A DNA stretch of 13,090 nucleotides from Gaoshiqia sp050298035 (GCA_050298035.1 JBNKTK010000105.1:1-13090); one strand, 5' to 3'. Positions 1 through 7,618 are shown, counted from the first letter of the stretch. Program-made: numbers and translations. The notes: generated by a model not told the origin, from the letters alone.

Positions 1-1009
1 TTCGACCATGCTGGCCCACATCCTGAAAACGTCGAGCCTGGATTGCACCGCCTTTCTGGGAGGCATTTCGAAGAACTACGGGACAAACCTGTTGCTTTCT
101 GCATCCAGCGAGTGGATGGTTGCCGAAGCCGATGAGTTTGATCGCTCTTTTCTGCGCCTGTTTCCTGATTTGGCCGTGGTCACGTCAATGGATGCCGACC
201 ACCTGGATATTTACGGAAGCCATGAAGCAATCATTGAATCGTTCAATGCGTTTGTGGCACAGGTAAAACCGGGCGGCGCTGCTGTCGTGAAAAAAGGCTT
301 GCCGATCGACAAAACCCGAAATACACAAATCAGCCACTATGATTATTCCTTAAAGGAACAGGCTGACTTTTGCACGGAAAACCTGGCCCTGGTGGATGAG
401 GCTTATCAGTTTGACCTGGTTCATCCGGGCGGAAGAATTGATAATGTCAGGTTGAATTATCCGGGACTGATGAATGTGGAGAATGCCGTTGCTGCTTCAT
501 CTTTGGCAATTTTGGCCGGGGTGAAAGACGATGAACTGAAAGCAGCGCTTGCTACCTATCAAGGCGTGAAGCGCCGTTTTGATGTGCGGTACCGGAGCAG
601 CAATTATATTCTGATTGATGATTACGGTCATCACCCCGAAGAGTTGAAGGCGACAATTGGCTCGGTAAAAGCCATGTTTGCCGATCGGTGGGTAACCGGC
701 ATTTTTCAGCCGCACCTGTACAGCCGGACCAATGATTTTTACCGTGAGTTTGCCCGCGAACTCAGTTTGCTGGACGAGACAATCCTGCTCGACATTTACC
801 CGGCCCGCGAAAAACCAATGCCGGGAGTGACATCGGAGCTGATTTTCGATCAGTTGACAAACGAGCAGAAGCAATTAGTTCCGAAAGTAAAACTGACAGA
901 AGTGGCTAAAAATATAAAACCGGGAGTAGTCCTTATGATGGGGGCCGGCGATATTGATACGCTGGTTGAACCGGTTCGAAAAATATTGATGGAGAAAGAC
1001 CATGTTTAA
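1..1009 (+). CDS. murC: UDP-N-acetylmuramate--L-alanine ligase (MurC), 5' end outside window
   Basis: MurC adds L-alanine to UDP-MurNAc using ATP, the first amino-acid step of peptidoglycan precursor synthesis, in the cytoplasm. The frame is open from base 2, and the first residues (S-T-M) fit the end of the Mur ligase ATP loop (GKTTTSTM), so the true start lies upstream and the ATG at 8 is internal. About 335 residues are present out of roughly 450-480 usual for the family. Visible motifs in order are GGISKNYGTN, EADEFDRSF, DADHLDIYGS in the central domain, then LIDDYGHHPEE (the MurC-type DDYxHHP motif) and FQPHLYSRT at the start of the C-terminal domain. The end overlaps the ftsQ start by 8 bases, so translation is probably coupled. 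The alternative Mpl ligase is unlikely given the ftsQ-ftsA-ftsZ context. Confidence 0.96.
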   Translation, partial: STMLAHILKTSSLDCTAFLGGISKNYGTNLLLSASSEWMVAEADEFDRSFLRLFPDLAVVTSMDADHLDIYGSHEAIIESFNAFVAQVKPGGAAVVKKGLPIDKTRNTQISHYDYSLKEQADFCTENLALVDEAYQFDLVHPGGRIDNVRLNYPGLMNVENAVAASSLAILAGVKDDELKAALATYQGVKRRFDVRYRSSNYILIDDYGHHPEELKATIGSVKAMFADRWVTGIFQPHLYSRTNDFYREFARELSLLDETILLDIYPAREKPMPGVTSELIFDQLTNEQKQLVPKVKLTEVAKNIKPGVVLMMGAGDIDTLVEPVRKILMEKDHV

Positions 1010-1751
1010 AAAGTTGTTGAAAATAGGGTTGTTTATATTGATGGTTGTGGTCATCATCAGTTCGCTTGCATTTTCGTCGGGGCGTATGGCCCGGGTGAAA
1101 TGTGCCGAAGTGAAGGTGATTATTCCTGAAGATTCACCTCGGTTTATTGATGAGGAAGAGATTGCCCGGTTGATCAACAAAGCTGACCCTAAAATTTTGG
1201 AGAAAAAGCTGGAGTCCATCAATACGGAAAAACTGGAACGGCAGCTTGAAAAAGCTACAGCTATAAAGAACGCCGAGGTTTTTCCGCGCATAACCGGCGA
1301 CAACCTTTCGTTTAAGGGGAAATTGGTTGTTGAGGTGGAGCAGCGGGAACCGGTATTCCGGGTCATGAACGGTAAAGAAGATATTTACCTGGATGAAGAG
1401 GGGGTAGTTATTCCGGCGAACCCGAAATTTGCCTCGCACGTGTTGCTGGTAACCGGAAAAGCCGATGCCGAGTTTGCACGCGGAAAATTGCTCCCGTTTG
1501 CCAATTATGTGACAACTGACGAGTTCTGGAAAGTCCAGATAAAACAGGTTGATGTGAACGGGGAGGGCGAGCTGGTTTTGGTGCCGTTGATTGGCGACCA
1601 GATCATCGAGTTTGGTGAGCCATCAAACTACCGTGAAAAATTACGAAACCTGAAGGCATTTTACGAACAGGGGATGCCCGAAGCAGGTTGGGACAGATAT
1701 CAAAAAATAAGTTTAAAATATAAAAATCAGGTTGTTTGTACTAAAAAGTAA
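1002..1751 (+). CDS. ftsQ: Cell division protein FtsQ
   Basis: This is a 249-residue bitopic division protein of the FtsQ/DivIB type. It has a short basic cytoplasmic N-terminus (MFKKLLK), one transmembrane helix at about residues 8-28, and a periplasmic part. A POTRA-like region follows the membrane (about 33-115, with IDEEEIARLI and AIKNAEVFPRI). A beta domain comes next, with VEVEQREPVFRV and IYLDEEGVVIP. In the family FtsQ bridges early and late divisome proteins. Sequence conservation is low, so the call leans on topology, the POTRA/beta pattern and position between murC and ftsA. The ATG at 1002 is preceded by GGAGAAAG (991-998), a better ribosome site than most here. The gene overlaps murC by 8 bases and ends 5 bases before ftsA. 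Confidence 0.9.
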   Translation: MFKKLLKIGLFILMVVVIISSLAFSSGRMARVKCAEVKVIIPEDSPRFIDEEEIARLINKADPKILEKKLESINTEKLERQLEKATAIKNAEVFPRITGDNLSFKGKLVVEVEQREPVFRVMNGKEDIYLDEEGVVIPANPKFASHVLLVTGKADAEFARGKLLPFANYVTTDEFWKVQIKQVDVNGEGELVLVPLIGDQIIEFGEPSNYREKLRNLKAFYEQGMPEAGWDRYQKISLKYKNQVVCTKK

Positions 1752-1756
1752 AGCTT

Positions 1757-3052
1757 ATGGCCAAAAGCAATAACATAGTCGCAGCTGTCGATGTAGGAAC
1801 GACCAAAGTGGTCGTAGTTGCCGGAAGAAAGAACGATGAAGGCAAGATCGAGGTACTGGGAGTCGGGAAGACCCGGTCGATGGGCGTGAAGCGTGGCGTG
1901 GTGCTGAACATTGAGGAGGCATTCAAAGCCATTCACGAGGCAGTACGCCAGGCCGAGGACGCTTTCGGGGGAGATATTGACGAGGTGTATGTCAATATTG
2001 TTGGTCAGCAATTGAAGACATTCACATTGAAAACAGAGAAATATGTTGGCGAAAGCCGCATTGTTTCTGATGAAGATGTGGAGTTTCTTTTCGAGCAGGC
2101 CCAAAAAGTACAATTGCCCGAAGGGTACAAAATTTACAGCGCCGTTCCTCAGCTTTTCAGCATCGATCAGGAAGTTGGTATTCCAAATCCGGTAGGTATT
2201 ACCGGCGAGAAACTGGAGGTTGATTTTAAGCTGCTGGTTGCTCCCGAAGCTTACGAGAACAACCTGAACATGTGCTTTGACCGCGCCGGAATAAAAATGA
2301 AGAAGAGCGTGATTGACCCGCTGGCTTCGTCCGAAGTATTGCTTTCCGACGATGAAAAGGAAGCTGGTGTCATCTTGCTGGATATTGGTGGCGGTACAAC
2401 AAAAATGGCCATTTATCACGATGGGGTGTTGTGCTATTCATCGCTGATCCCTTTTGGTGGTAACGTGTTGACACACGATATCAAAGAAGGTTGCTCCATT
2501 TTGGCCCGTCAGGCCGAATCGCTGAAAGTCCAGTTTGGCCAGGCAATTGGCGATTTTGCACCCGAAGACAAAGTGGTCACTATTCCCGGAATCTCAGGCT
2601 GGGAGCCAAAGGAAATATCTTTCCGTAGTTTGGCGTTTATCATTCAGGCGCGTATGGAAGAGATTATCGATGCCGTTTTCTTCCAGGTCGAGCAATCCGG
2701 TTATATCGAAAAAGTTGGCGCTGGTATTGTGCTGGCAGGCGGAACGGCCCTGATGCCCAATATCACCCAGTTGATAAAATACCGCACGGGGATGGATGTC
2801 CGAAAAGGTATTCCCCACATGAAACTCGACCCGCAGTGGAAAGAATTGGAAGATCCACGGCATGCAACTGTTCTGGGGCTGTTCCTGACCGCGTTGAATG
2901 ATTCCGAAAATGAATCGTCGAAAGAGCGGATACGAATTAAGAAGAAGAAACCCAAAAATACTCAACCTGGATTTTTCAGCCATATGAAACAGCAGGTGGC
3001 GCGCCAGGTGACACTGTTCTTCGAAGATGAACAGGATACGGAGATGTTTTAA
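1757..3052 (+). CDS. ftsA: Cell division protein FtsA
   Basis: FtsA is an actin-like ATPase that tethers FtsZ filaments to the inner membrane. The 431 residues show the phosphate-1 loop (AVDVGTTKV, about 10-18), the FtsA-specific 1C subdomain (about 84-165), the phosphate-2 loop (LLDIGGGTTKM, about 207-217) and the adenosine motif (GIVLAGGTALM, about 323-333). A basic linker (RIRIKKKKPK) leads to a C-terminal amphipathic segment, about 405-422, with FFSHMKQQV then LFFEDEQD. That segment matches the membrane-targeting helix expected of FtsA. The gene starts 5 bases after ftsQ and ends 22 bases before the first ftsZ. Length and motifs are normal. Notably, the next gene, an FtsZ paralog, also ends in a similar hydrophobic segment containing FFED. 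Confidence 0.97.
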   Translation: MAKSNNIVAAVDVGTTKVVVVAGRKNDEGKIEVLGVGKTRSMGVKRGVVLNIEEAFKAIHEAVRQAEDAFGGDIDEVYVNIVGQQLKTFTLKTEKYVGESRIVSDEDVEFLFEQAQKVQLPEGYKIYSAVPQLFSIDQEVGIPNPVGITGEKLEVDFKLLVAPEAYENNLNMCFDRAGIKMKKSVIDPLASSEVLLSDDEKEAGVILLDIGGGTTKMAIYHDGVLCYSSLIPFGGNVLTHDIKEGCSILARQAESLKVQFGQAIGDFAPEDKVVTIPGISGWEPKEISFRSLAFIIQARMEEIIDAVFFQVEQSGYIEKVGAGIVLAGGTALMPNITQLIKYRTGMDVRKGIPHMKLDPQWKELEDPRHATVLGLFLTALNDSENESSKERIRIKKKKPKNTQPGFFSHMKQQVARQVTLFFEDEQDTEMF

Positions 3053-3074
3053 TTTTTAACGTAAGTCCTCGCCT

Positions 3075-4355
3075 ATGATAGAGGAAATTATACATTTTGG
3101 ACTGGAACAGGCACAATCATCCATCATTAAAGTGATAGGTGTTGGGGGTGCTGGCTGCAATGCTGTCAACCACATGATTACGGGCGGCATTCAGGGGGTT
3201 GATTTTGTTATTTGCAACACCGATGCACAGGCCATGCAAAACAGCCCGGTACCTGTAAAAATACAACTTGGCGTGACCTTGACTGAAGGCCGTGGCGCCG
3301 GGAACCAACCGGAACACGGGGAGCAGGCTGCCATTGAAAACCTGGATGATGTGCGCCGGGTGCTTGAAGGTGCAACAAAAATGGTCTTTATCACTGCCGG
3401 TATGGGTGGTGGAACCGGTACAGGTGCAGCACCTGTTATTGCCAGGCTGACCCGCGAGATGGGCATTCTGACCATTGCAGTGGTCACCATTCCTTCGCCG
3501 GGTGAAGGCAAACGTCGTTTTCAGCAGGCACTGGAAGGAATTGAGCGCCTGAAAGACCATGTGGACAGTATGTTGGTGGTCAGCAACGAAAAGCTGCATA
3601 AGATTTATGGTGACCTGCCGGCTTCACAGGCATTCAAAAAGGCCGACAACATCATCACCACGGCAGTGAAAGGTGTGGCCGAAATTATCACGGTCCACGG
3701 GAATATCAACATCGACTATGCCGATGTGCATACAGTGATGGCCGACAGCAAGGTTTTCATCATGGGAACCGGCGTTGCCGAAGGTGAGAACCGGGCTATG
3801 AAAGCGGTGTTGGACGCGCTCGAATCGCCATTGCTGGACAGCAACGACATTTACGGCACGAAAGATATTCTTTTAAATATTATTTCTGGTGACGAAGAAA
3901 TCACCATGGGCGAAATTGGCGATATTATTGAGTTCCTGCAGGAGAAAGCCGGTCAGGATGCCAACATTATCTGGGGTAACGGAATTGATAAAAGACTGGG
4001 GGAAAAGATCAGCGTGACCATTGCCGCGACACGGTTTGACAAAAATCCGAACAGCCTGTTGCAGCCCAAAGCGCCGGTTGAAGAGTTTGTGCTTGATAAT
4101 GCCCCCGAGCCGGATATCAATATTGAAGATGAGGAAGATGTTTTTTCAGGACATCTTTTCAACGATATACAAGTAAAACAAAGCCCGAAAACGGGAAAAA
4201 TGAAAACAGCCAAAAGTTCGCAGCGGAAAAAGAAACATTCCGGCGAACTGATCTCTGAGGAAAAGCAGGAAAACGCGGGAACTGACAGTTGGTTTTTACG
4301 GCAGTTCAACCGTTTTTTTGAAGATCAGGATGAAGCAATAAGTGATAACGAATAA
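3075..4355 (+). CDS. ftsZ: FtsZ paralog 1 (tubulin-like GTPase) without the usual C-terminal peptide
   Basis: This 426-residue FtsZ has an intact-looking GTPase core. It shows GVGGAGCNAVNHM (22-34), NTDAQAM (48-54), EGRGAGNQPE (71-80), the tubulin signature GGGTGTG (111-117), and the T7 catalytic loop with N212, D214 and D217. One loop departs from the family: the usual PFxxEGxxR is PSPGEGKRR (140-148), keeping the Glu and Arg but losing the Phe residues. After residue 320 comes an acidic then Lys-rich linker. I see no IPAYxRR-type peptide for FtsA binding. The protein instead ends with an amphipathic aromatic segment, SWFLRQFNRFFEDQDE (405-420), like the end of FtsA. Core identity to the downstream copy is about 62% over residues 11-320 without gaps (hand count). 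It may co-polymerise with, modulate or anchor the other FtsZ. Both motif sets suggest an expressed, functional protein rather than a pseudogene. Confidence 0.95.
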   Translation: MIEEIIHFGLEQAQSSIIKVIGVGGAGCNAVNHMITGGIQGVDFVICNTDAQAMQNSPVPVKIQLGVTLTEGRGAGNQPEHGEQAAIENLDDVRRVLEGATKMVFITAGMGGGTGTGAAPVIARLTREMGILTIAVVTIPSPGEGKRRFQQALEGIERLKDHVDSMLVVSNEKLHKIYGDLPASQAFKKADNIITTAVKGVAEIITVHGNINIDYADVHTVMADSKVFIMGTGVAEGENRAMKAVLDALESPLLDSNDIYGTKDILLNIISGDEEITMGEIGDIIEFLQEKAGQDANIIWGNGIDKRLGEKISVTIAATRFDKNPNSLLQPKAPVEEFVLDNAPEPDINIEDEEDVFSGHLFNDIQVKQSPKTGKMKTAKSSQRKKKHSGELISEEKQENAGTDSWFLRQFNRFFEDQDEAISDNE

Positions 4356-4365
4356 GAAGAAGCCT

Positions 4366-5784
4366 ATGTCAAGCGATATTATGAATTTTGATTTGGAAAA
4401 GTCCTCCGGAGCAATCATCAAAGTGATTGGTGTTGGGGGAGGTGGCGGCAACGCGGTCAACCACATGTACCATCAGGGTATAAAAGATGTTGGGTTTATG
4501 GTGTGCAATACCGATGCCCAGGCGCTTCAAAACAGTCCGATCCCCTTGAAGGTACAGCTGGGGGCATCGCTCACCGAAGGGCGCGGCGCCGGCAACAAGC
4601 CCGAGATCGGTCGCGAGGCAGCTATTGAAAACATCAACGACGTAAAGAATACCATCGAGGGAACGACCAAAATGGTGTTTATTACGGCCGGGATGGGTGG
4701 CGGTACCGGGACTGGCGCTGCCCCGGTGATTGCTGAAGCCTGCAAAGACCTGAATATCCTGACTGTGGGCATTGTGACTTTGCCGTTCCGGAACGAAGGC
4801 CGCCGTCGCATTAAGCAGGCGATTGACGGCATTGCCGAAATGGAAAGCCATGTTGATTCGCTGTTGGTGATCAACAACGAACGTATCCGCGAGATGTATG
4901 GCGACTTCAAAATATCGGAAGCCTTTGCCAAGGCCGACAACGTGCTGGCAACGGCAGCCAAAGGGATTGCCGAGATTATCACTGTGCCGGGATACATTAA
5001 CGTTGACTTTGCCGATGTTGAAACCGTGATGCGTAAAAGTGGCGTTGCCCTGATGGGCTCAGCCAAAGCAGAGGGTGAAGACCGTGCCCTGAAAGCTGTT
5101 GAAGAGGCTTTGAACTCGCCGTTGCTCAACAATAACGACATCAAGGGCGCACAAAATATTTTGCTGAACATCACTTCCGGAAAAGAAGAGGTGACCATGG
5201 ACGAGATTGGCCAAATCACCGACTATATTCAGTCGAAAGCCGGACATGATGCCGACCTGATTTGGGGGAATGGCATTGATGAGGCCTTAGGCGATGAGAT
5301 TTCGGTAACCGTAATTGCCACCGGGTTTAGCGTTAGCAGCATCCCGGAAATGATGGCAGCCCGAAAAACGGAAAAAACGTATCATACCTTGGTTGACGAG
5401 GTGCAACCAAAGACGGCGCCGACACCGGTTTCAACTCCCAAAAGCAGGCCGGATTCGGGCGACTCGTTTGCTACCCGTGTTGATCAGCGTACGTTTGAGT
5501 TTGAAGTTGGAACTTCATCGCACGACGAGTTTGAAGAGCTGTACGGAAAATCAAAACTCAATGAATTTGACGATTTTAACGTGAAGATGGACTTCTCTAC
5601 ATCAACCGACGAAATGGTAGATGAGCTGGAGAATATTCCGGCATACCGTCGTAAAAAGATGAATATTTCGGATGTGCGGAAGAAGTTTGAGGAGAAATTG
5701 TCTCGCTTCTCTTTGTCGCCCGATGAGGAAGACAAAACCATTTTGAGGGACAATAACTCATATTTGCATGATAATGTGGATTAG
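4366..5784 (+). CDS. ftsZ: FtsZ paralog 2 (canonical cell division GTPase)
   Basis: This is the likely main Z-ring protein, 472 residues from the ATG at 4366. The frame also opens at a GTG at 4342 inside the preceding gene. I prefer 4366 because it lies 10 bases after that gene's stop, follows a purine-rich stretch (AAGAAGAAG), and gives a core whose numbering matches paralog 1 exactly. Motifs are GVGGGGGNAVNHM (22-34), NTDAQAL, GGGTGTG (111-117), PFRNEGRRR (140-148) and the T7 loop NVDFADV (212-218). A variable linker (about 322-420) leads to the conserved C-terminal peptide IPAYRRKK (about 424-431), which binds FtsA and other partners in the family. A 41-residue tail ending NSYLHDNVD follows, as is usual in Bacteroidota. 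It sits in the expected place before yqeY. Confidence 0.97.
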   Translation: MSSDIMNFDLEKSSGAIIKVIGVGGGGGNAVNHMYHQGIKDVGFMVCNTDAQALQNSPIPLKVQLGASLTEGRGAGNKPEIGREAAIENINDVKNTIEGTTKMVFITAGMGGGTGTGAAPVIAEACKDLNILTVGIVTLPFRNEGRRRIKQAIDGIAEMESHVDSLLVINNERIREMYGDFKISEAFAKADNVLATAAKGIAEIITVPGYINVDFADVETVMRKSGVALMGSAKAEGEDRALKAVEEALNSPLLNNNDIKGAQNILLNITSGKEEVTMDEIGQITDYIQSKAGHDADLIWGNGIDEALGDEISVTVIATGFSVSSIPEMMAARKTEKTYHTLVDEVQPKTAPTPVSTPKSRPDSGDSFATRVDQRTFEFEVGTSSHDEFEELYGKSKLNEFDDFNVKMDFSTSTDEMVDELENIPAYRRKKMNISDVRKKFEEKLSRFSLSPDEEDKTILRDNNSYLHDNVD

Positions 5785-5859
5785 TTTGGATATTCCTTCG
5801 TTACAAATTTTACTGAAAGACATTCTTAAAACGTTATACCGGACAAAAAAACAGATAAA

Positions 5860-6309
5860 ATGAGCTTATTTGATCAGATAAATACAGATTTAACCGCGGC
5901 AATGAAAGCCCGCGAGAAAACCAAACTGGAAGCTTTGCGCAATGTGAAAAAAGCATTGATCGAGGCAAAAACAGCCAAAGGGGCCAATGCCGAACTGGAT
6001 GATCAGGAAGTGATCAAGGTGATCCAAAAACTGGCCAAACAGGGAACTGACTCTGCTACCCTTTACAAGTCTCAGGGGCGTGATGATTTGTATGGTGAAG
6101 AAATGCAACAGGTAGAAGTATTTGAAGCTTACCTGCCTAAAAAACTGACCGATGAGGAATTGGCTGCTGCCGTGAAATCCATTATTGAGTCGGTAGGGGC
6201 GAGTGGAATGAAAGACATGGGGAAAGTGATGGGTATTGCGTCAAAACAACTGGCCGGCAAGGCTGATGGGAAAGACATTGCAGATAAAGTAAAAGCATTG
6301 CTGAGCTAA
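5860..6309 (+). CDS. yqeY: GatB/YqeY domain protein
   Basis: This 149-residue cytoplasmic protein matches the GatB/YqeY family. It opens MSLFDQINTDLTAAMKAREK, followed by LEALRNVKKALIEAK, the family's N-terminal helical bundle. A C-terminal helical domain holds EAYLPKKLTDEEL and the repeated GKxMG/GKADGK pattern before VKALLS. The C-terminal domain resembles the tail domain of GatB, the amidotransferase that converts misacylated Glu-tRNA(Gln). The free-standing protein is often assumed to act on tRNA, but its function is not established. It starts 76 bases after ftsZ and is followed by a strong terminator, so it is probably the last gene of this operon. A separate promoter in the 75-base gap cannot be excluded, and I see no clear one. 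Confidence 0.92.
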   Translation: MSLFDQINTDLTAAMKAREKTKLEALRNVKKALIEAKTAKGANAELDDQEVIKVIQKLAKQGTDSATLYKSQGRDDLYGEEMQQVEVFEAYLPKKLTDEELAAAVKSIIESVGASGMKDMGKVMGIASKQLAGKADGKDIADKVKALLS

Positions 6310-6366
6310 AATATTTTCCGGAAAATCAATCATTTCGGGATTAGCAGTTACAACCTGCTTGAGAGA

Positions 6367-6406
6367 GGGGGCTGTCTGAATACTATTCGGACAGCCTCTG
6401 TTTTTT
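6367..6406 (+). terminator. Intrinsic terminator ending the dcw operon
   Basis: The arms at 6367-6381 and 6385-6399 pair, with a core GGCTGTCTGAAT against ATTCGGACAGCC (one G-U pair) and a 3-base ACT loop. A run of six T (6401-6406) follows. It lies about 60 bases after the yqeY stop, and no gene follows on the same strand for over 1 kb. Confidence 0.88.
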
Positions 6407-6410
6407 GCTG

Positions 6411-6618
6411 CCTTTTCCATCCCGTCATTCCGGCGTATGAAGGAAGAGTCCGGGTGTCGCGGTTTGTATAAATGCTGGATTAAAGCTGTCAGGTCCGTCA
6501 GTTGCCGGACGCTGACAGGTTACTGCCCCTCAAAATCTCGTCATTCCGGCGAAAGCCGGAATCTGTCAGCGATACCCGAATAACTTGGGACAATCGTGAT
6601 TAAATCCAGCGGATTTAA
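6411..6618. repeat. Intergenic hairpins with two dispersed-repeat-like motifs
   Basis: No gene is seen here. CGTCATTCCGGCG occurs twice (6423-6435 and 6539-6551). The second copy completes a hairpin, ATTCCGGC-GAAA-GCCGGAAT (6543-6562), the style of short extragenic palindromes found in many copies in bacterial genomes. Between them lies a bulged stem at 6486-6518 (CTGTCAGGTCCG against CGGACgCTGACAG). A further stem, TTAAATCC-AGC-GGATTTAA, sits at 6600-6618. That these are dispersed genomic repeats is an inference, because only one window is available. Confidence 0.6.
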
Positions 6619-6706
6619 ATGTGTATAGAAACGATCGTGATTATTGAACCAGTGCGACCCCAGCCGGGGTCGAATAAATTTTTTTGTCACTTTTTTCTAT
6701 AAACAT
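6619..6706. repeat. 88-bp inverted-repeat element with a central hairpin
   Basis: The outer arms ATGTGTATAGAAA (6619-6631) and TTTCTATAAACAT (6694-6706) are complementary at 12 of 13 positions. In the middle, CGACCCC (6655-6661) pairs perfectly with GGGGTCG (6666-6672) across a 4-base loop, and a run of seven T follows nearby. Immediately after, GATGCC-TCT-GGCATC (6709-6723) forms another perfect hairpin, and ACCCG/CGGGT pair near 6778-6796. The layout fits a small non-autonomous palindromic element or a bidirectional transcription stop. No coding potential is seen. Confidence 0.6.
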
Positions 6707-6869
6707 GTGATGCCTCTGGCATCCTCCGCTCGTGTTGGTTTGTATTCCCCGACCTGGGAAATAAGGTACAAATTACAACCCGGTGGCTATCGGGTTTGCG
6801 CCAATGTGAGATCTGTTCACAGATGGTTATATCGAACTTTTGTAAAACCCTTGATTTTACTGCCCCCGC

Positions 6870-7079
6870 GGCAGGTTTGACCCTCCCATCGGGGCTTTCT
6901 CTTTTCCAACCGGACATCCTGCCCTTTCCCCCGGCAGTTTTTTCGGTTCAATCGGCCCTGTTGACCCGTCCATCGGCAATTTTTTAGCTTCAATCGGGAA
7001 GGGCGGGGCTCCACCCGGCAGTTTCCCGGCTTCCGCGGGACTATTGCCCCTTTCTTTTAGCAGTTTTTGCTGTCCACAG
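6870..7079. repeat. Degenerate 21-bp tandem repeat, block A (10 units)
   Basis: Units begin at 6870 and every 21 bases to 7059. The best copies start GGCAGTTTTTTCGG (6933), GGCAATTTTTTAGC (6975), GGCAGTTTCCCGGC (7017) and AGCAGTTTTTGCTG (7059), and several units end CCATC or CAATC. Copies are strongly diverged but the period is exact, with no indels across ten units. Because 21 is a multiple of three, a minus-strand frame stays open (6857-7315) and reads as a 14-residue repeat with KLP recurring. I regard that frame as a by-product of the repeat, not a gene. Confidence 0.8.
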
Positions 7080-7131
7080 TGGGGGGTGATTGAATTCAAA
7101 CATGCTTCCCCCGGAAGAATTTGATGCCCGT

Positions 7132-7423
7132 CACCTGATTTTGTCTCGCGATCACCTTTTTGCCCCAAGCTTGCACCTTCGAGGTTCAAACTTGCAGCTA
7201 AAAGTATCAACGTTGGATGTTTTAGCCTCAAACAGGTACCTCGGGGCATCTCGTTCGGAGCTTTTTGGTGCAAACGAGCACCTCGGAGCTTCACGTTTGA
7301 ATCTTTTTGCCCCAAGCGAGCATCTTTTAGGTTCGCCGTTGCAGGTAAAAGTATCTCGCTTGCATCTTTCAGGTGGGAGGGGGTACCTCCAGGGTGGGGA
7401 GGGGTACCTCTGAGGTACCCCCT
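7132..7423. repeat. Degenerate 21-bp tandem repeat, block B (nearly 14 units)
   Basis: Units begin at 7132 and every 21 bases to 7405. Typical starts are CACCTTTTTGCCCC (7153), CACCTTCGAGGTTC (7174), CACCTCGGAGCTTC (7279) and CATCTTTTAGGTTC (7321). The array ends in three G-rich units carrying GGTACCTC. The plus frame through the block (7090-7413) reads as heptads with Leu at a fixed position and Ser/Ala two to three residues later. The unit resembles block A when shifted by 3 bases, but the two blocks are not in one continuous phase. The end of the array forms a perfect hairpin, GGGGTACCTC (7401-7410) with GAGGTACCCC (7412-7421). Confidence 0.85.
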
Positions 7424-7590
7424 TGAATGGTTGTTAGGGCAATGACCACGTATCGAAAAATAATTTTGAAAATCTATTGAATAACAACCTTTTATTGTAC
7501 AATAATATTAACTTTATCGAACCTCAAATTTTAGCAAGAGGTAATCAAAGAATAATAGAGAAATATATTTACCTGGTAAATATACACAAC
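7424..7590. other. AT-rich spacer before the first cassette-like gene
   Basis: Composition changes sharply here from G/C-rich repeats to AT-rich sequence. GTTAGGGC at 7433-7440 resembles a cassette start, but I find no matching partner. ATTTACC and GGTAAAT (about 7567-7581) form a palindrome just before the first cassette boundary. No gene or convincing promoter is seen. Confidence 0.4.
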
Positions 7591-7600
7591 GTTAGGCATA
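7591..7600 (+). repeat. Cassette 1 left boundary (R'-like core)
   Basis: GTTAGGCATA here is the inverted complement of TATGCCTAAT at 8614-8623 (9 of 10 positions). GTTAGGC fits the GTTRRRY consensus of the integron R' core. The start codon of the enclosed gene follows 18 bases later. Confidence 0.6.
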
Positions 7601-7618
7601 ATATTAAAAAACTGAACA

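Noticed and set aside
4342..4365. GTG start at 4342 for the second ftsZ, overlapping the first
   Set aside because: It would add eight residues (MITNKKKP) with no family counterpart. The ATG at 4366 has a purine-rich leader and aligns exactly with paralog 1.
6857..7315. Minus-strand frame of 152 residues with a 14-residue repeat
   Set aside because: It spans repeat block A, where the 21-bp period keeps a frame open by construction. It continues into block B with different composition and has no protein-like domain.
6870..7423. CRISPR array
   Set aside because: There are no conserved repeats separated by unique spacers; the whole 21-bp unit varies, and no cas genes are present.
7433..7440. 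An additional cassette starting at GTTAGGGC
   Set aside because: No complementary GCCCTAAC occurs before the next cassette boundary, and there is no gene between.
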